From Strigamia acuminata (taxonomy: Eukaryota > Arthropoda > Chilopoda > Geophilomorpha > Linotaeniidae), in the NCBI GenBank assembly GCA_949358305.1, contig OX442314.1, forward strand, positions 41,860,581 through 41,924,580: 64,000 nucleotides of DNA, read 5' to 3'. Numbering within the stretch: position 1 is the stretch's first letter; each line of letters starts with the position of its first letter. Of this stretch, positions 51,860 through 61,425 are shown piece by piece. The notes under the pieces are model-generated. The model was not told the origin of the DNA. It saw nothing but the letters and a program-made list of their open reading frames with translations, and searched no databases. A program made the position numbers and the translations under genes.

Positions 51860-52206
51860 CTATAAAAGTATATGAATAATGACAACATATTTATCAAATG
51901 GATTGATCAAAGTTTAATCTTACCATTTCATTTGTACAGAGCTTTAGAGGCATTTTATTGTGGGCAATGCTTTTATACAACCAAAAGAAAATATAATCAA
52001 CATCGTTAATGTTTTATTTTTGGTTAAAGAATGTGATCCGTGCTTACTTGTTTGCTGTAGATGTCATATCCTTCCATTTGTGACTGGTCAAAATCCAGTC
52101 AGAAATCAACGAATGTACTTTGTGTGCCTTGACTGGTTTCAAGTTGCATTGGTTTAGCATATTCTAATGAAATGAAAATAAAAAATTATTGAGTAATTCA
52201 TTTTAC
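51860..52206. other. No gene; possible intron
   Basis: The sequence lies between the zinc-finger fragment and the short exon at 52207-52358 on the same strand. It may be an intron of one TE gene. No motif seen. Confidence 0.3.
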
Positions 52207-52358
52207 CTTGGATTATTATGGCAAAGCACATTGTGCAAGTTTTGCCACATTTCTGCCTCGGTGGTGGCAATATCCTCACATACAATATTGAACAATTCAT
52301 CAATTGCCCTTAAATCCTCGTTCGTTTTGAAGCGGAAACGTGTTTTTCTTGTTGCCAT
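52207..52358 (-). CDS. Short putative first exon, MATRKTRFRFKTNEDL type
   Basis: From ATG at 52356-52358 the minus strand reads MATRKTRFRFKTNEDLRAID, ELFNIVCEDIATTEAEMWQN, and ends AAG|GTAAAA, a consensus donor. The TRFRFKTxEDLxxLxE...W pattern resembles the short Myb/MADF-like DNA-binding heads of several invertebrate transposon proteins. At 50 codons it is too short to stand on length alone. The start, the clean frame and the donor support it. Confidence 0.5.
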
Positions 52359-52579
52359 GACTATATGAATAAAATAATGTGTTTACAAAATATTAAAAAC
52401 CACAATTAAGTGTGTGTGTGTCAATTCGAGGCTAATTCACCCCAACTACATTTTTGATGTGTATTGCAGTGATGCACGGGGCTGTCAATATTTGCTTGTG
52501 ACATCTCCCCTTTTGAGATCCATCAAGTCCCAGATGTGATTGAAAAAAAAATTTTATTCTAGTCCCTTGGATTATGTTA

Positions 52580-52918
52580 TCACTGCAATACCACATCAAC
52601 AACAAGGAAACCAAATGTGTGCCGTATGCCAACAATACAAATAATTGTACCTAGTTTATGAATCATTGCATATGACCCAATTGGATTAGCATTCTTAAAT
52701 TCATCATAATACAGTAGGAGAACTAACATATTTTCTGAAATTTTGTGAAGAGGATGATTTTTATATTGCACACTATCAAAATAATCCCTCATTAAGCCAT
52801 CGTTAGATGGTGTTTTAGATTTAAACAGATTATAAGCTCCTTCATTTTGTACAATAAATTGAAGAGTTTCTAAAATTGATACGTATTGAAAGTGTGGTGA
52901 TCTCAAAATATTCACCAA
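52580..52918 (-). pseudogene. TE protein fragment with YYDEFKNANPIGS block
   Basis: 112 codons. GLMRDYFDSVQYKNHPLHKI, LVLLLYYDEFKNANPIGSYA, IHKLG. This HPL ... YYDExExxNPIGSxxxxHKLG pattern is one I associate with an unnamed transposon protein common in cnidarians and crustaceans. It lies upstream of the short exon in orientation terms and abuts the gypsy LTR start, so the gypsy insertion may have cut it. Confidence 0.5.
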
Positions 52919-52957
52919 CTTAGAAGATTAAATTAATTATCTTCTAATTAATTTGAC

Positions 52958-53851
52958 TGTGGCACACGCCAAGTCAGATCATGTGACCGAGGGGAGAAAT
53001 CCTCTCTAGGCACATATCACCCCAGGTTGTCCGGGGTGAAAACGGTTATTAGCCGTTATGGTGCAATATGGTGTAATAACCACTAGTTGCACCCATTTGA
53101 GCTAAGTGCGCAGGTTTTCTGCGCAATATTGAAGCGTGCTGGGCTCGCGTCTTGGCTCAAATCGGGACTCTGAAAAATACAACAACAACCTCAACATCAC
53201 TGCTTTTGCTCCTGAAAGAAAAGTATTGATAGAGGACCGTTGTAACTCAGTTTCACCTGCTATCTTTGTGTATCAAACGCACAAAGCCAGCAATCCTGCT
53301 TGAATTAGCCGTCGCTAATTCCAGCAATCGAGAAGAGAAGATTCCCGACGATCGTGAACCATCGCCGTCGCTGTTGCGCGAACGACAGCCACCGCCATCG
53401 TACGAAAGCCGGACGCCTACAGCCGTCAACCACCGCCGCCGAGCCGTCGCACGAGCCGTAGAAGGAGCCCACGAGAACCATCGTCTTCGACCATCGTTCG
53501 TGAGTTCGTAGAACGAAGACAATTTGCCTTCGCCTAACAACTTCAAGTTGTTTAAGCGCCATTTCTGACGCTTTGTAGCTTGCAACAGTCGTTGCAAGCC
53601 CTTCCTTTGTTTCATTGTTTCCCGCTCATTTTATTCTGTGATATTCACAATCATAATTAGTATATATTGTAATTTATCGAATAAAACATTTGTGTGATTT
53701 TTATTACCATAATAAACTGTCTTTTTATTCCTATTTCCGTAAACTTAACCCTAGACAAGTTTCGGCCGCGATATAAGTCTTGTAAAGCATTCACCTGCGG
53801 TTTCTGCTTAATTTATTAGAAATTAAGTGGATAAAAACCCGGATCGCAGCA
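52958..53851 (+). repeat. Candidate 5' LTR of the gypsy element
   Basis: The right end is fixed by the primer site at 53854; CA at 53850-53851 fits an LTR end. The left end is inferred from TGTGGCACACGCC at 52958. Inside are a TATATATT box (53661), AATAAA at 53680 and 53711, and a GC-rich CGCCGTCG stretch. No second copy exists before 64000, so the limits cannot be confirmed. Confidence 0.5.
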
Positions 53852-53853
53852 CG

Positions 53854-53871
53854 TGGGGGCCCGTCCGGGAT
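53854..53871 (+). promoter_or_regulatory. Primer-binding site, tRNA-Pro-like
   Basis: TGGGGGCCCGTCCGGGAT is one base different from the proline-tRNA primer site classically known from murine gammaretroviruses. It lies 112 bp before gag, as expected. Confidence 0.85.
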
Positions 53872-53965
53872 AGTCATTGTATAAATTTTGATAGTTTAAA
53901 ATTTACCCGCCATTTTTATCTTGCTTATCTTTCTTCTCTATCCTTTCTTTGTCTTCATTTGAAAA

Positions 53966-56900
53966 ATGGCGACTCCAGGCGAAAAGAGACCGAGAGGCAG
54001 ACCAGCGAAGAGACGAGTGGCGATCGATCTACCAGCCGTGGATCAAGAAGTGACTGAGTCACAAGAACTGTTTGAAACTATGGATCAAACAGCTAACTGT
54101 AACTCGGCACAGTTAATCGTGAATGAATTCACGCAAGCGTTGGAGCGACAACAGCCATCCCCGCCCAGCGGCCAGTTGGACTTAAAAAATCCAACTGGAA
54201 GTGGCCGTTCCAAGTCGCAAAACGATGATTTGAATTTACGAATTCAATCATCAAGTGCGGAGCACTCGCTGAATTCATCACCGGTTCAAGGTGCAGCACA
54301 ACAAGATTCTGAGAACTCCAATATGGAAGTTTCTCATTCTCCCGTGCGTGTTACCATGATGGACGCACTCCGTGAGCAAGCTAGGCTCGAGGGAGTAAAA
54401 GTCACTAGCGAAATGACTGTGGAACAAATCCACAAAGCTATGGTTCGCAAACAAAGCCAAAAAGACGTTGAAATCGTCAGAACAAGCTTGCAAGCAGAGT
54501 TCGAGCGAATGCGTGCAGAAATGCATCAGCAAAATGCCGAACTAAAACAACAACGTGCGAATGACCATGTTAAGTTGTTACAATTAGAACAGGAAAAAGC
54601 TTCCTGGCTAATTACTGACGAAGAGCAACAACAAAGGCTCGAGCAACTAAATCAAGCCCAAAAAGATTTAGAAATTGCTAATGAAAATTTGAGATTGGCC
54701 AACGCAAATTTGCGAGAAGCCAACACAAATTTAATGACTGCCGAACTAACCGCCCCAGTTCGAGCGAGGGAAGTAATTCCCTCCACTTCTCGAAATTACG
54801 AGAATCATGCTGCAGAGCAAGCAGCAAGAGCTAAGAGATTAGCACAACGAGAAAACGAAGTATTTCTCGCTCGACAGCAGTCCGTAATTGATGCTGGTCT
54901 AGCCGCCAAAAGTCAAAGTACTGCAGAGCAGTTATTACGTGCCGACTTAGCTGCGCAAGCTCGTGAAAACGAAATTCTTCGCGCAGATCTATTGACGGTA
55001 CAAGAGAACTTTGCAGTAGTAGTACAAAAAGTACAAGACGTTTGTGGCGAAGATAATTTTGCAAAGCCAGCCCCAGTTTTGCAAAAAGGTGCTTCCAAAT
55101 CACCTGAGTTGATTGATTTAACATCAGCTAAACCAAAAGTCAGTCGACAATCAAGTTGGACTGACAGTGATGACTCACGCAGTAGTCGTGGAAGCCGTAA
55201 CAGTCATCACAGTCGCAAAAAGCGAAAGCGACAACCAGACCCGACCGAATATCATTCCCCAAAAGTTACGCAAGATTCGGATCGATTCTTTAGCAATAGC
55301 GACCGATTAATCGGAATGCTAGAGAAAAAGAATAAAGAACGTGAGAAACCACACGATCGTGGACGGTCACACGATAATCCGCGAGAAGGCTCACCAAAAC
55401 GAGATTGTCATAACGACATCCGTGATGGGCCGAGATACCGTGGAAATCCGCCAGGTGGTGACCCACCAGGTGGAGATAGTTCAGATGGACATGGAGGTGG
55501 CCACTCACGTGACCACAATTCGAATGGCAATCGAAATGGAAGGGGACCACCAAATGGAGACCGTCGTCCGCCAGATGGCGACGATCCTCCGGACCCTGAT
55601 CCGCCGCCAAATCCGAATCATGAATCTGCGTCAGATACAGATTCCTCACGTCCCAGTGTGAGAGGGCGATCTCGTCACAGAACACGTAGTAGAACTCAAA
55701 GACCCGATTTCTACACGAAAGATGAGATTGACCAGTTGTTGAGGCAAAATGCTCAACAACAGCGAAAAAGCAGAAGGGATAAAATTATTTTGCAAAAAAT
55801 AAGTGAATTTACTTCTGATAAATGGACTCATCAAACAACAGATGAAAAGTTCATTAGATGGGATCGAGTTATCCCACATGCCTATAATGGAAATTGGCAA
55901 GCAGGGTCAAACCTCTTGCTGGAAATATTCGAACTAGGCAAAGTTCACAGTTTTAGCTGTGAAGGTGCATTGGCCCATCTAGTACCAAGAATACTAGTTG
56001 GCGGTGTCAAGGAGTGGTTTCGCAGGAAAGACTTCACGAAGTGGGATGACTTCGTTAAACAATTTATGTTTAAATTTGGTGAATCGAGCGAAGACATCAA
56101 AACGCTCTGGAGATGTCTTAAGCAACGAAAAGGCGAAAGCTTACATTCGTACATGCTAAGAGCAGAGAATCTGCTTGGCAGAATGCCACATGCTGTTACT
56201 GATGCAACAGCAGATGATCAGTTTAGAGCTGGCCTCACAGAATATAGTAAAAATATTCTGATGATGTCGGACGCTCCCGACCCGGGGAAATTCTCCGAGT
56301 TAAACGAATTCATGGAAGTCAATCAATTGCGCATTGACGAAAAGTACAAAGCTTATCTTACAGAAGCCGAAAGGTCAGCGTACTTAAAGCGAGAGAAAAG
56401 ACTCGCTGAGCAAAACAATGAAACCTTTAATGGTTTGAAATTGTTGCAGCCACCTAGTTACGAAGACTTTCTAGACGAAGTGGATGAGAAGAGTTCGAAA
56501 AAAGAATCTTCCAAAAAGGACGTCAAAAATCCTCATTCAGTCCCTAAGTTACACGCAAATATAACTGGAGCTGAAACTCCGTCGTCTGAAGCTGAAGAAG
56601 CTGAAGAGGAGGAGGAAACAGGAGACGAGACGATGGCTTTATTGGCCAAAGCAGCGGCGTTGTTAGCAAAAAATAACCCCGTTGCGGGCAAATGGAAGCC
56701 AAGGATGAAACCAAAAAATGTTTCATTTGACGCATCAAAGGTGAATACCGAAAGGAATTCAAAGTCACCTGCGGTGTCGCCAGAGCGCCGGTCTGACGCT
56801 CGTTCTCGTTCTGCCTCGCCAGCAGCAACGAAAAAGAAATCGCCTGCCACTGATCCATGCAATTTATGCAAAAAATTAGGGCATTGGCAAAAAGACTGCC

Positions 56901-56989
56901 CTTCCTCTAAAAAGGACAAACCAGTGTCAACAGCTGAGTTTGAAAAAGCAGTCAAGATCATAACTGACATGTTTCGAAAAAACTTGTAG
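53966..56989 (+). CDS. Gypsy gag polyprotein
   Basis: 1007 residues. The N-terminus has a basic RPRGRPAKRR AT-hook-like motif. Residues about 150-370 are a long glutamine-rich coiled coil. A Ser/Arg/Pro-rich linker follows (about 400-570). A capsid-type domain lies at about 585-800 (KWTHQTTDEKFIRWDRVIPH, GGVKEWFRRKDFTKWDDFVK, YMLRAENLLGRM), and a CCHC knuckle CNLCKKLGHWQKDC at 965-978. Gag is unusually long because of the N-terminal coiled coil and linker. It forms the particle and binds RNA. The start ATG sits in AAAATGG context. It ends four codons beyond the slippery site, in another frame from pol. Confidence 0.93.
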   Translation: MATPGEKRPRGRPAKRRVAIDLPAVDQEVTESQELFETMDQTANCNSAQLIVNEFTQALERQQPSPPSGQLDLKNPTGSGRSKSQNDDLNLRIQSSSAEHSLNSSPVQGAAQQDSENSNMEVSHSPVRVTMMDALREQARLEGVKVTSEMTVEQIHKAMVRKQSQKDVEIVRTSLQAEFERMRAEMHQQNAELKQQRANDHVKLLQLEQEKASWLITDEEQQQRLEQLNQAQKDLEIANENLRLANANLREANTNLMTAELTAPVRAREVIPSTSRNYENHAAEQAARAKRLAQRENEVFLARQQSVIDAGLAAKSQSTAEQLLRADLAAQARENEILRADLLTVQENFAVVVQKVQDVCGEDNFAKPAPVLQKGASKSPELIDLTSAKPKVSRQSSWTDSDDSRSSRGSRNSHHSRKKRKRQPDPTEYHSPKVTQDSDRFFSNSDRLIGMLEKKNKEREKPHDRGRSHDNPREGSPKRDCHNDIRDGPRYRGNPPGGDPPGGDSSDGHGGGHSRDHNSNGNRNGRGPPNGDRRPPDGDDPPDPDPPPNPNHESASDTDSSRPSVRGRSRHRTRSRTQRPDFYTKDEIDQLLRQNAQQQRKSRRDKIILQKISEFTSDKWTHQTTDEKFIRWDRVIPHAYNGNWQAGSNLLLEIFELGKVHSFSCEGALAHLVPRILVGGVKEWFRRKDFTKWDDFVKQFMFKFGESSEDIKTLWRCLKQRKGESLHSYMLRAENLLGRMPHAVTDATADDQFRAGLTEYSKNILMMSDAPDPGKFSELNEFMEVNQLRIDEKYKAYLTEAERSAYLKREKRLAEQNNETFNGLKLLQPPSYEDFLDEVDEKSSKKESSKKDVKNPHSVPKLHANITGAETPSSEAEEAEEEEETGDETMALLAKAAALLAKNNPVAGKWKPRMKPKNVSFDASKVNTERNSKSPAVSPERRSDARSRSASPAATKKKSPATDPCNLCKKLGHWQKDCPSSKKDKPVSTAEFEKAVKIITDMFRKNL

Positions 56990-57023
56990 ACGCAGATCCA
57001 TCAGGTCTAGTGGACGCTGCGTC
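56977..57023 (+). promoter_or_regulatory. -1 ribosomal frameshift signal between gag and pol
   Basis: The slippery heptamer A AAA AAC is in register with the gag frame (56977-56983). A 5-nt spacer and the gag stop (56987-56989) follow. A stem then forms from GACGCAG (56989-56995) with CTGCGTC (57017-57023) and an inner TCCA/TGGA stem (56997-57000 with 57011-57014) around a 10-nt loop. Slipping back one base at the heptamer enters the pol frame at 56983, which is open from there. Confidence 0.9.
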
Positions 57024-60000
57024 ACCTCCGAAATCGGAATCAGAGAATGAAAATCTGAAGATAATGGAAGATGTTGGAGAAGTTATTGATGAATTAATTC
57101 GTCAAACAGAACTAAAAGAAAAAGGATCTCTTGATGTAAAAAAGGAGATTGTCGGCGAAACCCCGACTGAAGAAGACACTTCCAATATTCAAGATAAAGT
57201 CGAAGTTAAAGACGATAGACCAAGCTCAGTTCCAGAGACACCTGGAATTGAGGAATGCATTAAGTTATTTGCAACTACAACTCTTGATACCAATGAGTTA
57301 TTAGATGAATTGCCTTTGGAGCCTCCAATTACAATTCCTCATAAATTGCGCAAGTTTGAGTGCAAAGTGGCTGGAATACCAAACAGCCAAGACCTTCCGA
57401 CGTTAAAGTTAGAAACGTTAAAAGGTGTAATAACCGGAATGTTGGACTCAGGAGCAAATAAAAGCTTCCTAGCCACTTCAGTTATTAATCAATTAGGTCT
57501 AGAAAAATATCTACGACCTATCGGACCTGGTGTCAGAGTTACGACGGCAAGTGAAGAAGTCACTCCAGATGGAACCATCCATCTTTCATTTCGATGGACA
57601 CATGGCACGTTACGTCATCCGTTCATCGTAATACCAAATAAGTATCCAATGGTACTATTGGGTTGCGATTTTATGAATAAATTAAAAATCCAACCTAATC
57701 CACAGACGATGTCTTGGAATTTCACGCAACCTATGGATGCAGATTTACCCTACATTCCACAAGCGTTGCTGGATCGTTATTTGGAGAAAATAGAGGAACC
57801 CGATTCCTCATTTATGACCTTTGCAAAAGCTTACGCTGCAAGTGTAACTCAAGGCAAAATTGATGAAGAGAATTTCATCCAAAAGTTAGTCGAAGAAGCT
57901 AACTTAAATTTGGAGCAATCCAAATTATTAGAAAAGATGTTATCCAAACATAAAAGGATTATTTCTAAAGATCCAGGTAAAACACACCTGGTTAAGCACA
58001 AAATTGAGCTTGACACGGAGAAACCCATCCGTGTCCCCTTTAAGAGCATAAACCCTCAAAAAAGGGAAATAATCAGACAACTTTGTCAAGACATGATTGA
58101 CAAAGGCGTAGTCGTCAAAGCTGAAGGCGATTACGGAATGCGGCCAGTCCTAGTCATGCGACCAGGAAACGACCCACGCTTGTGCATTGATTTTCGCCCC
58201 ATCAATACACATACTAAGTACAACCCACCTCAAATGCCAACAATTGAGGAAATTCTGCGAGAAATCGGAGAATTCGAATGGGTCAGTACTATAGATCTGA
58301 CCAAGGGATATTGGCAGATAGAATTGCGACCTGAAGACAGAGAAAAAACTGCCTTCTGGAGCCCAATGGGAAGACTAATGTTTTTAGTCATGCCTTTCGG
58401 ATTAGTAAACGCACCAACTACTTTCCAAGAATTGATGGAAAAGGTTTTGGGTGACGTTTACAGAAAATTTGCATGGGCATATTTGGATGACATAATTGTT
58501 GTATCCAAATCGTTCGAAGAACACATTAAACATTTAGATATAGTGTTTAAAAAATTGGCAGAAGCTAATTTACATGCGCACCCTGGCAAGACGCATCTCT
58601 GTAGAAAGGAATTAATTTTTCTAGGCTACAAAGTAGGAGTAGAAGGACTTGCAGTAGACCCTAAAAAAGTCGCTGCAATTACGCAATTTCCGGCTCCTAC
58701 CAATCTTAAGGAATTACAAAGATTTCTAGGCATGGTGAATTTCTTTCACCGCCTAATCAAGAATTTGGCCACAGTGGCAGAACCACTAAGGCCTCTCTTG
58801 AAGAAAGATGCGGAGTTCGATTGGGAACTGCATCATCAGGCAGCATTCGACGCAATAAAAGACTTGCTTACGAATGCTGAAACAATGAAGATGCCTGACT
58901 TGTACATGCCATTTATTGTTCATACTGACGCCAGTAAACAAGGGTTGGGTGCAGCCCTTACACAAAAGAAAATTGTGGATGGCCAAGAAGTCGAAATGCC
59001 ATGCGTGTATGCAAGCAGAAGCTTGCAACCCGCTGAAAAGAATTATACTGTGACAGAATTAGAATGTCTCGCAGTAGTATGGGGATTACGCAAATTTCGC
59101 CCATACTTAGAGTACACTACATTCACTGTACAAACGGATCACCAAGCACTTAAGTGGTTGATGTCGTTATCTGACCCGTCGGGCAGATTAGCTCGTTGGC
59201 AAATGGAGCTGATGGCGTATTCGTTCGAAATACAATACGTCAAAGGTCCGCTAAATGTAATAGCAGACGCATTGTCACGTGCACCTGTCAGCGCACCTGA
59301 CGAACCAGAAGACGATGGCGATAATGATGATTTATTATCATATTGTCCATCTCCTTGCCGAAGTTGGCAAATGGGAAAATTGAACGAATTACCCAAGTCA
59401 ATAATAGTTAATGACGACGATCAAGCATTAATTAATTTTTGTATTAACATGCATGATCCGTCAGGAACCCCTGACGTCGAATTAAGAGCTATGATGGCTA
59501 AAAAATTCGAGCTGCCAACAACAAATGTTTTAATTAAAGCATTTGCAGCTAAAATTGCGAAGCAATTAGAATGTGATCCTCCAACGAGAGATGACATTAT
59601 TGCAGCGCAAAAAGCAGACGAATTTTGCCAACATATTCGCAATTACTTGCTAAACAAGCAATATCCAAGTTACATAGTAACTCGTCTTCAAAGAAGAAAC
59701 TTTGAAAGACACGCGAGTACTTATCTCATTGAAGAAGATATGCTACTCCATTATCATCCTACCTCCACCGATGAATTGGGAGAGGATGGTAGGGCACTTA
59801 AAGTTGTTGTGCCAAGAAAATTGATTTATAAAATCATTTGGTTGATGCACGGACATCCACTGTCCGGCCACCCAGGCATTGCGAGGACAATGTACCGAAC
59901 TCGAAGAGTTTATACCTGGAAAGGTATGAAACGTGATATTACACGTTTTATTCAACATTGTCAAGGATGTCAGGCATGTAAGCCGAGATCAAAGACCGAA

Positions 60001-61236
60001 ATTGAAGGCGCTCAAATTGGACCATTTGGACCATTTGACTGCCTCAGTGTGGATTTGTCTGGTCCCAAACCAAGAACCAGAAAAAACAATACCCACATTT
60101 GCGTCATCGTAGATGTCGCTACACATTGGCCCGAATTATTTCCAATGTGTAATCCAACGGCAATAAAAGTTGCCAACACAATTTATCACTTATCAATGAC
60201 TTTCGGATTTCCGAGACAAATCATAAGTGATAATGGACCACAATTTCGATCACAGGTCTATAAAGAATTTTGCAAAAAATTCGACATGTCGCGAACACCG
60301 ACATCGATTTATCATCCACAAAGCAATCCTGTGGAGAGAACCAATCGAGATATTAAATATTTAGTTTCGATTTATTTAGATATTCATGACCAATGGGATG
60401 AGTATCTACGCGAATTTGCATTCAGTTTGAGAACAACTGTAACAAGAGGCAGAGATTATTCTCCTGCTTTCTTAAATTTTTTCCGAGAATTAAGAATTCC
60501 TTGGGATCCAAGAATTCCGGAAGGAATTTTAGTCATTGATCCAAAAAATCCGCATTTATATGTTCAGAAATTAGAAACAATAATTGCAGAGACGTATCAG
60601 CATATGATGTCTCACGTCTTAGATTTGAGACGCCGTGTCGAAGCTGAAAAATCAGATAAGAAATTCGACAACTTCAGACAAAATGATTTAGTCTGGCGAG
60701 AGTCTCATATTCTCTCAAATGCCGCTAAAGGAATAGCAGCAGGCATTTCACCGAAAAGGAATGGGCCTTATGTAATTATCAAAAGGTTACAAGGAGGCGC
60801 CTTTCAACTTCGACGGCTGAGTGATAATAAAATTTATCCAGCTGTTCACGGCACTGAATTAATGCCGTACTTTCCCGTTTTCAACCAAGAAATTTGGCTG
60901 GAAGGGGAGGAAGTGGGTCAAAAAACAAAAAATATTGTTAATACCTTGGATGATGCTAAATTATCCAAAATTCCTGTCGAAAACACGGAATCGAGTAAAA
61001 AATCGAAACTCAAAAATAACGAAGTCGATGAAATAAACCAGCGACTTGAAAATGTTTCTCTTGATGAAAATCTAGAAAAGGAAATGTTTTTAGAAAAAGA
61101 GAAAATTTCAAACAATGAAGTATATAACTCATCTGACATTGGAGACGATGCTGATGACAATCTAAACAAGTTGGATTGTACTTCGCGAAAGTCAAAGTAC
61201 AACTTGAGATCTCGCGTTCCGCGAGCCAAGACATAG
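56983..61236 (+). CDS. Gypsy pol polyprotein, intact
   Basis: About 1417 residues from the frameshift point. Numbering from 57010: acidic linker (1-110); protease LDSGANKSF (145-153); RT (about 375-545) with TIDLTKGYWQ and YLDD at 491-494; RNase H with HTDASKQG (638-645), ELECLAV, TDHQALKWL (709-717) and ADALSR (752-757); integrase with H947/H953 and CQGCQAC zinc site, SVDLSG (D1015), SDNGPQF (D1074) and PVERTN (E1109); then a GPYVI motif (1252) typical of GPY/F-module gypsy elements. A charged tail of about 110 residues ends the protein. No stop, frameshift or catalytic change is seen. There is no chromodomain that I can recognise. Expressed only by frameshifting from gag. Confidence 0.95.
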   Translation, partial: LVDADPSGLVDAASPPKSESENENLKIMEDVGEVIDELIRQTELKEKGSLDVKKEIVGETPTEEDTSNIQDKVEVKDDRPSSVPETPGIEECIKLFATTTLDTNELLDELPLEPPITIPHKLRKFECKVAGIPNSQDLPTLKLETLKGVITGMLDSGANKSFLATSVINQLGLEKYLRPIGPGVRVTTASEEVTPDGTIHLSFRWTHGTLRHPFIVIPNKYPMVLLGCDFMNKLKIQPNPQTMSWNFTQPMDADLPYIPQALLDRYLEKIEEPDSSFMTFAKAYAASVTQGKIDEENFIQKLVEEANLNLEQSKLLEKMLSKHKRIISKDPGKTHLVKHKIELDTEKPIRVPFKSINPQKREIIRQLCQDMIDKGVVVKAEGDYGMRPVLVMRPGNDPRLCIDFRPINTHTKYNPPQMPTIEEILREIGEFEWVSTIDLTKGYWQIELRPEDREKTAFWSPMGRLMFLVMPFGLVNAPTTFQELMEKVLGDVYRKFAWAYLDDIIVVSKSFEEHIKHLDIVFKKLAEANLHAHPGKTHLCRKELIFLGYKVGVEGLAVDPKKVAAITQFPAPTNLKELQRFLGMVNFFHRLIKNLATVAEPLRPLLKKDAEFDWELHHQAAFDAIKDLLTNAETMKMPDLYMPFIVHTDASKQGLGAALTQKKIVDGQEVEMPCVYASRSLQPAEKNYTVTELECLAVVWGLRKFRPYLEYTTFTVQTDHQALKWLMSLSDPSGRLARWQMELMAYSFEIQYVKGPLNVIADALSRAPVSAPDEPEDDGDNDDLLSYCPSPCRSWQMGKLNELPKSIIVNDDDQALINFCINMHDPSGTPDVELRAMMAKKFELPTTNVLIKAFAAKIAKQLECDPPTRDDIIAAQKADEFCQHIRNYLLNKQYPSYIVTRLQRRNFERHASTYLIEEDMLLHYHPTSTDELGEDGRALKVVVPRKLIYKIIWLMHGHPLSGHPGIARTMYRTRRVYTWKGMKRDITRFIQHCQGCQACKPRSKTEIEGAQIGPFGPFDCLSVDLSGPKPRTRKNNTHICVIVDVATHWPELFPMCNPTAIKVANTIYHLSMTFGFPRQIISDNGPQFRSQVYKEFCKKFDMSRTPTSIYHPQSNPVERTNRDIKYLVSIYLDIHDQWDEYLREFAFSLRTTVTRGRDYSPAFLNFFRELRIPWDPRIPEGILVIDPKNPHLYVQKLETIIAETYQHMMSHVLDLRRRVEAEKSDKKFDNFRQNDLVWRESHILSNAAKGIAAGISPKRNGPYVIIKRLQGGAFQLRRLSDNKIYPAVHGTELMPYFPVFNQEIWLEGEEVGQKTKNIVNTLDDAKLSKIPVENTESSKKSKLKNNEVDEINQRLENVSLDENLEKEMFLEKEKISNNEVYNSSDIGDDADDNLNKLDCTSRKSKYNLRSRVPRAKT

Positions 61237-61288
61237 TGTTGTCTTTCACCTTTTGGGTTTACCCAAAAGATCCGAGAAAGCAATCTCG

Positions 61289-61352
61289 TGACGTCATTCG
61301 TAGTACCCACTCGAATGACAACGTTAATCATACGTTATAATTAGTGACGTCA
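61289..61352 (+). promoter_or_regulatory. Two TGACGTCA palindromes before the SAP-like gene
   Basis: Perfect CRE/ATF-type octamers at 61289-61296 and 61345-61352, 56 bp apart. They lie between the pol stop and the first candidate ATG of the next gene. Candidate promoter elements; binding is inference. Confidence 0.5.
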
Positions 61353-61425
61353 CAAAGCGTCTCTAATCCAAGTTCGTGTTTGCAATCAACGAACTTAGTC
61401 ACTTTTTCAAAAGTTTCGAGAGTGT

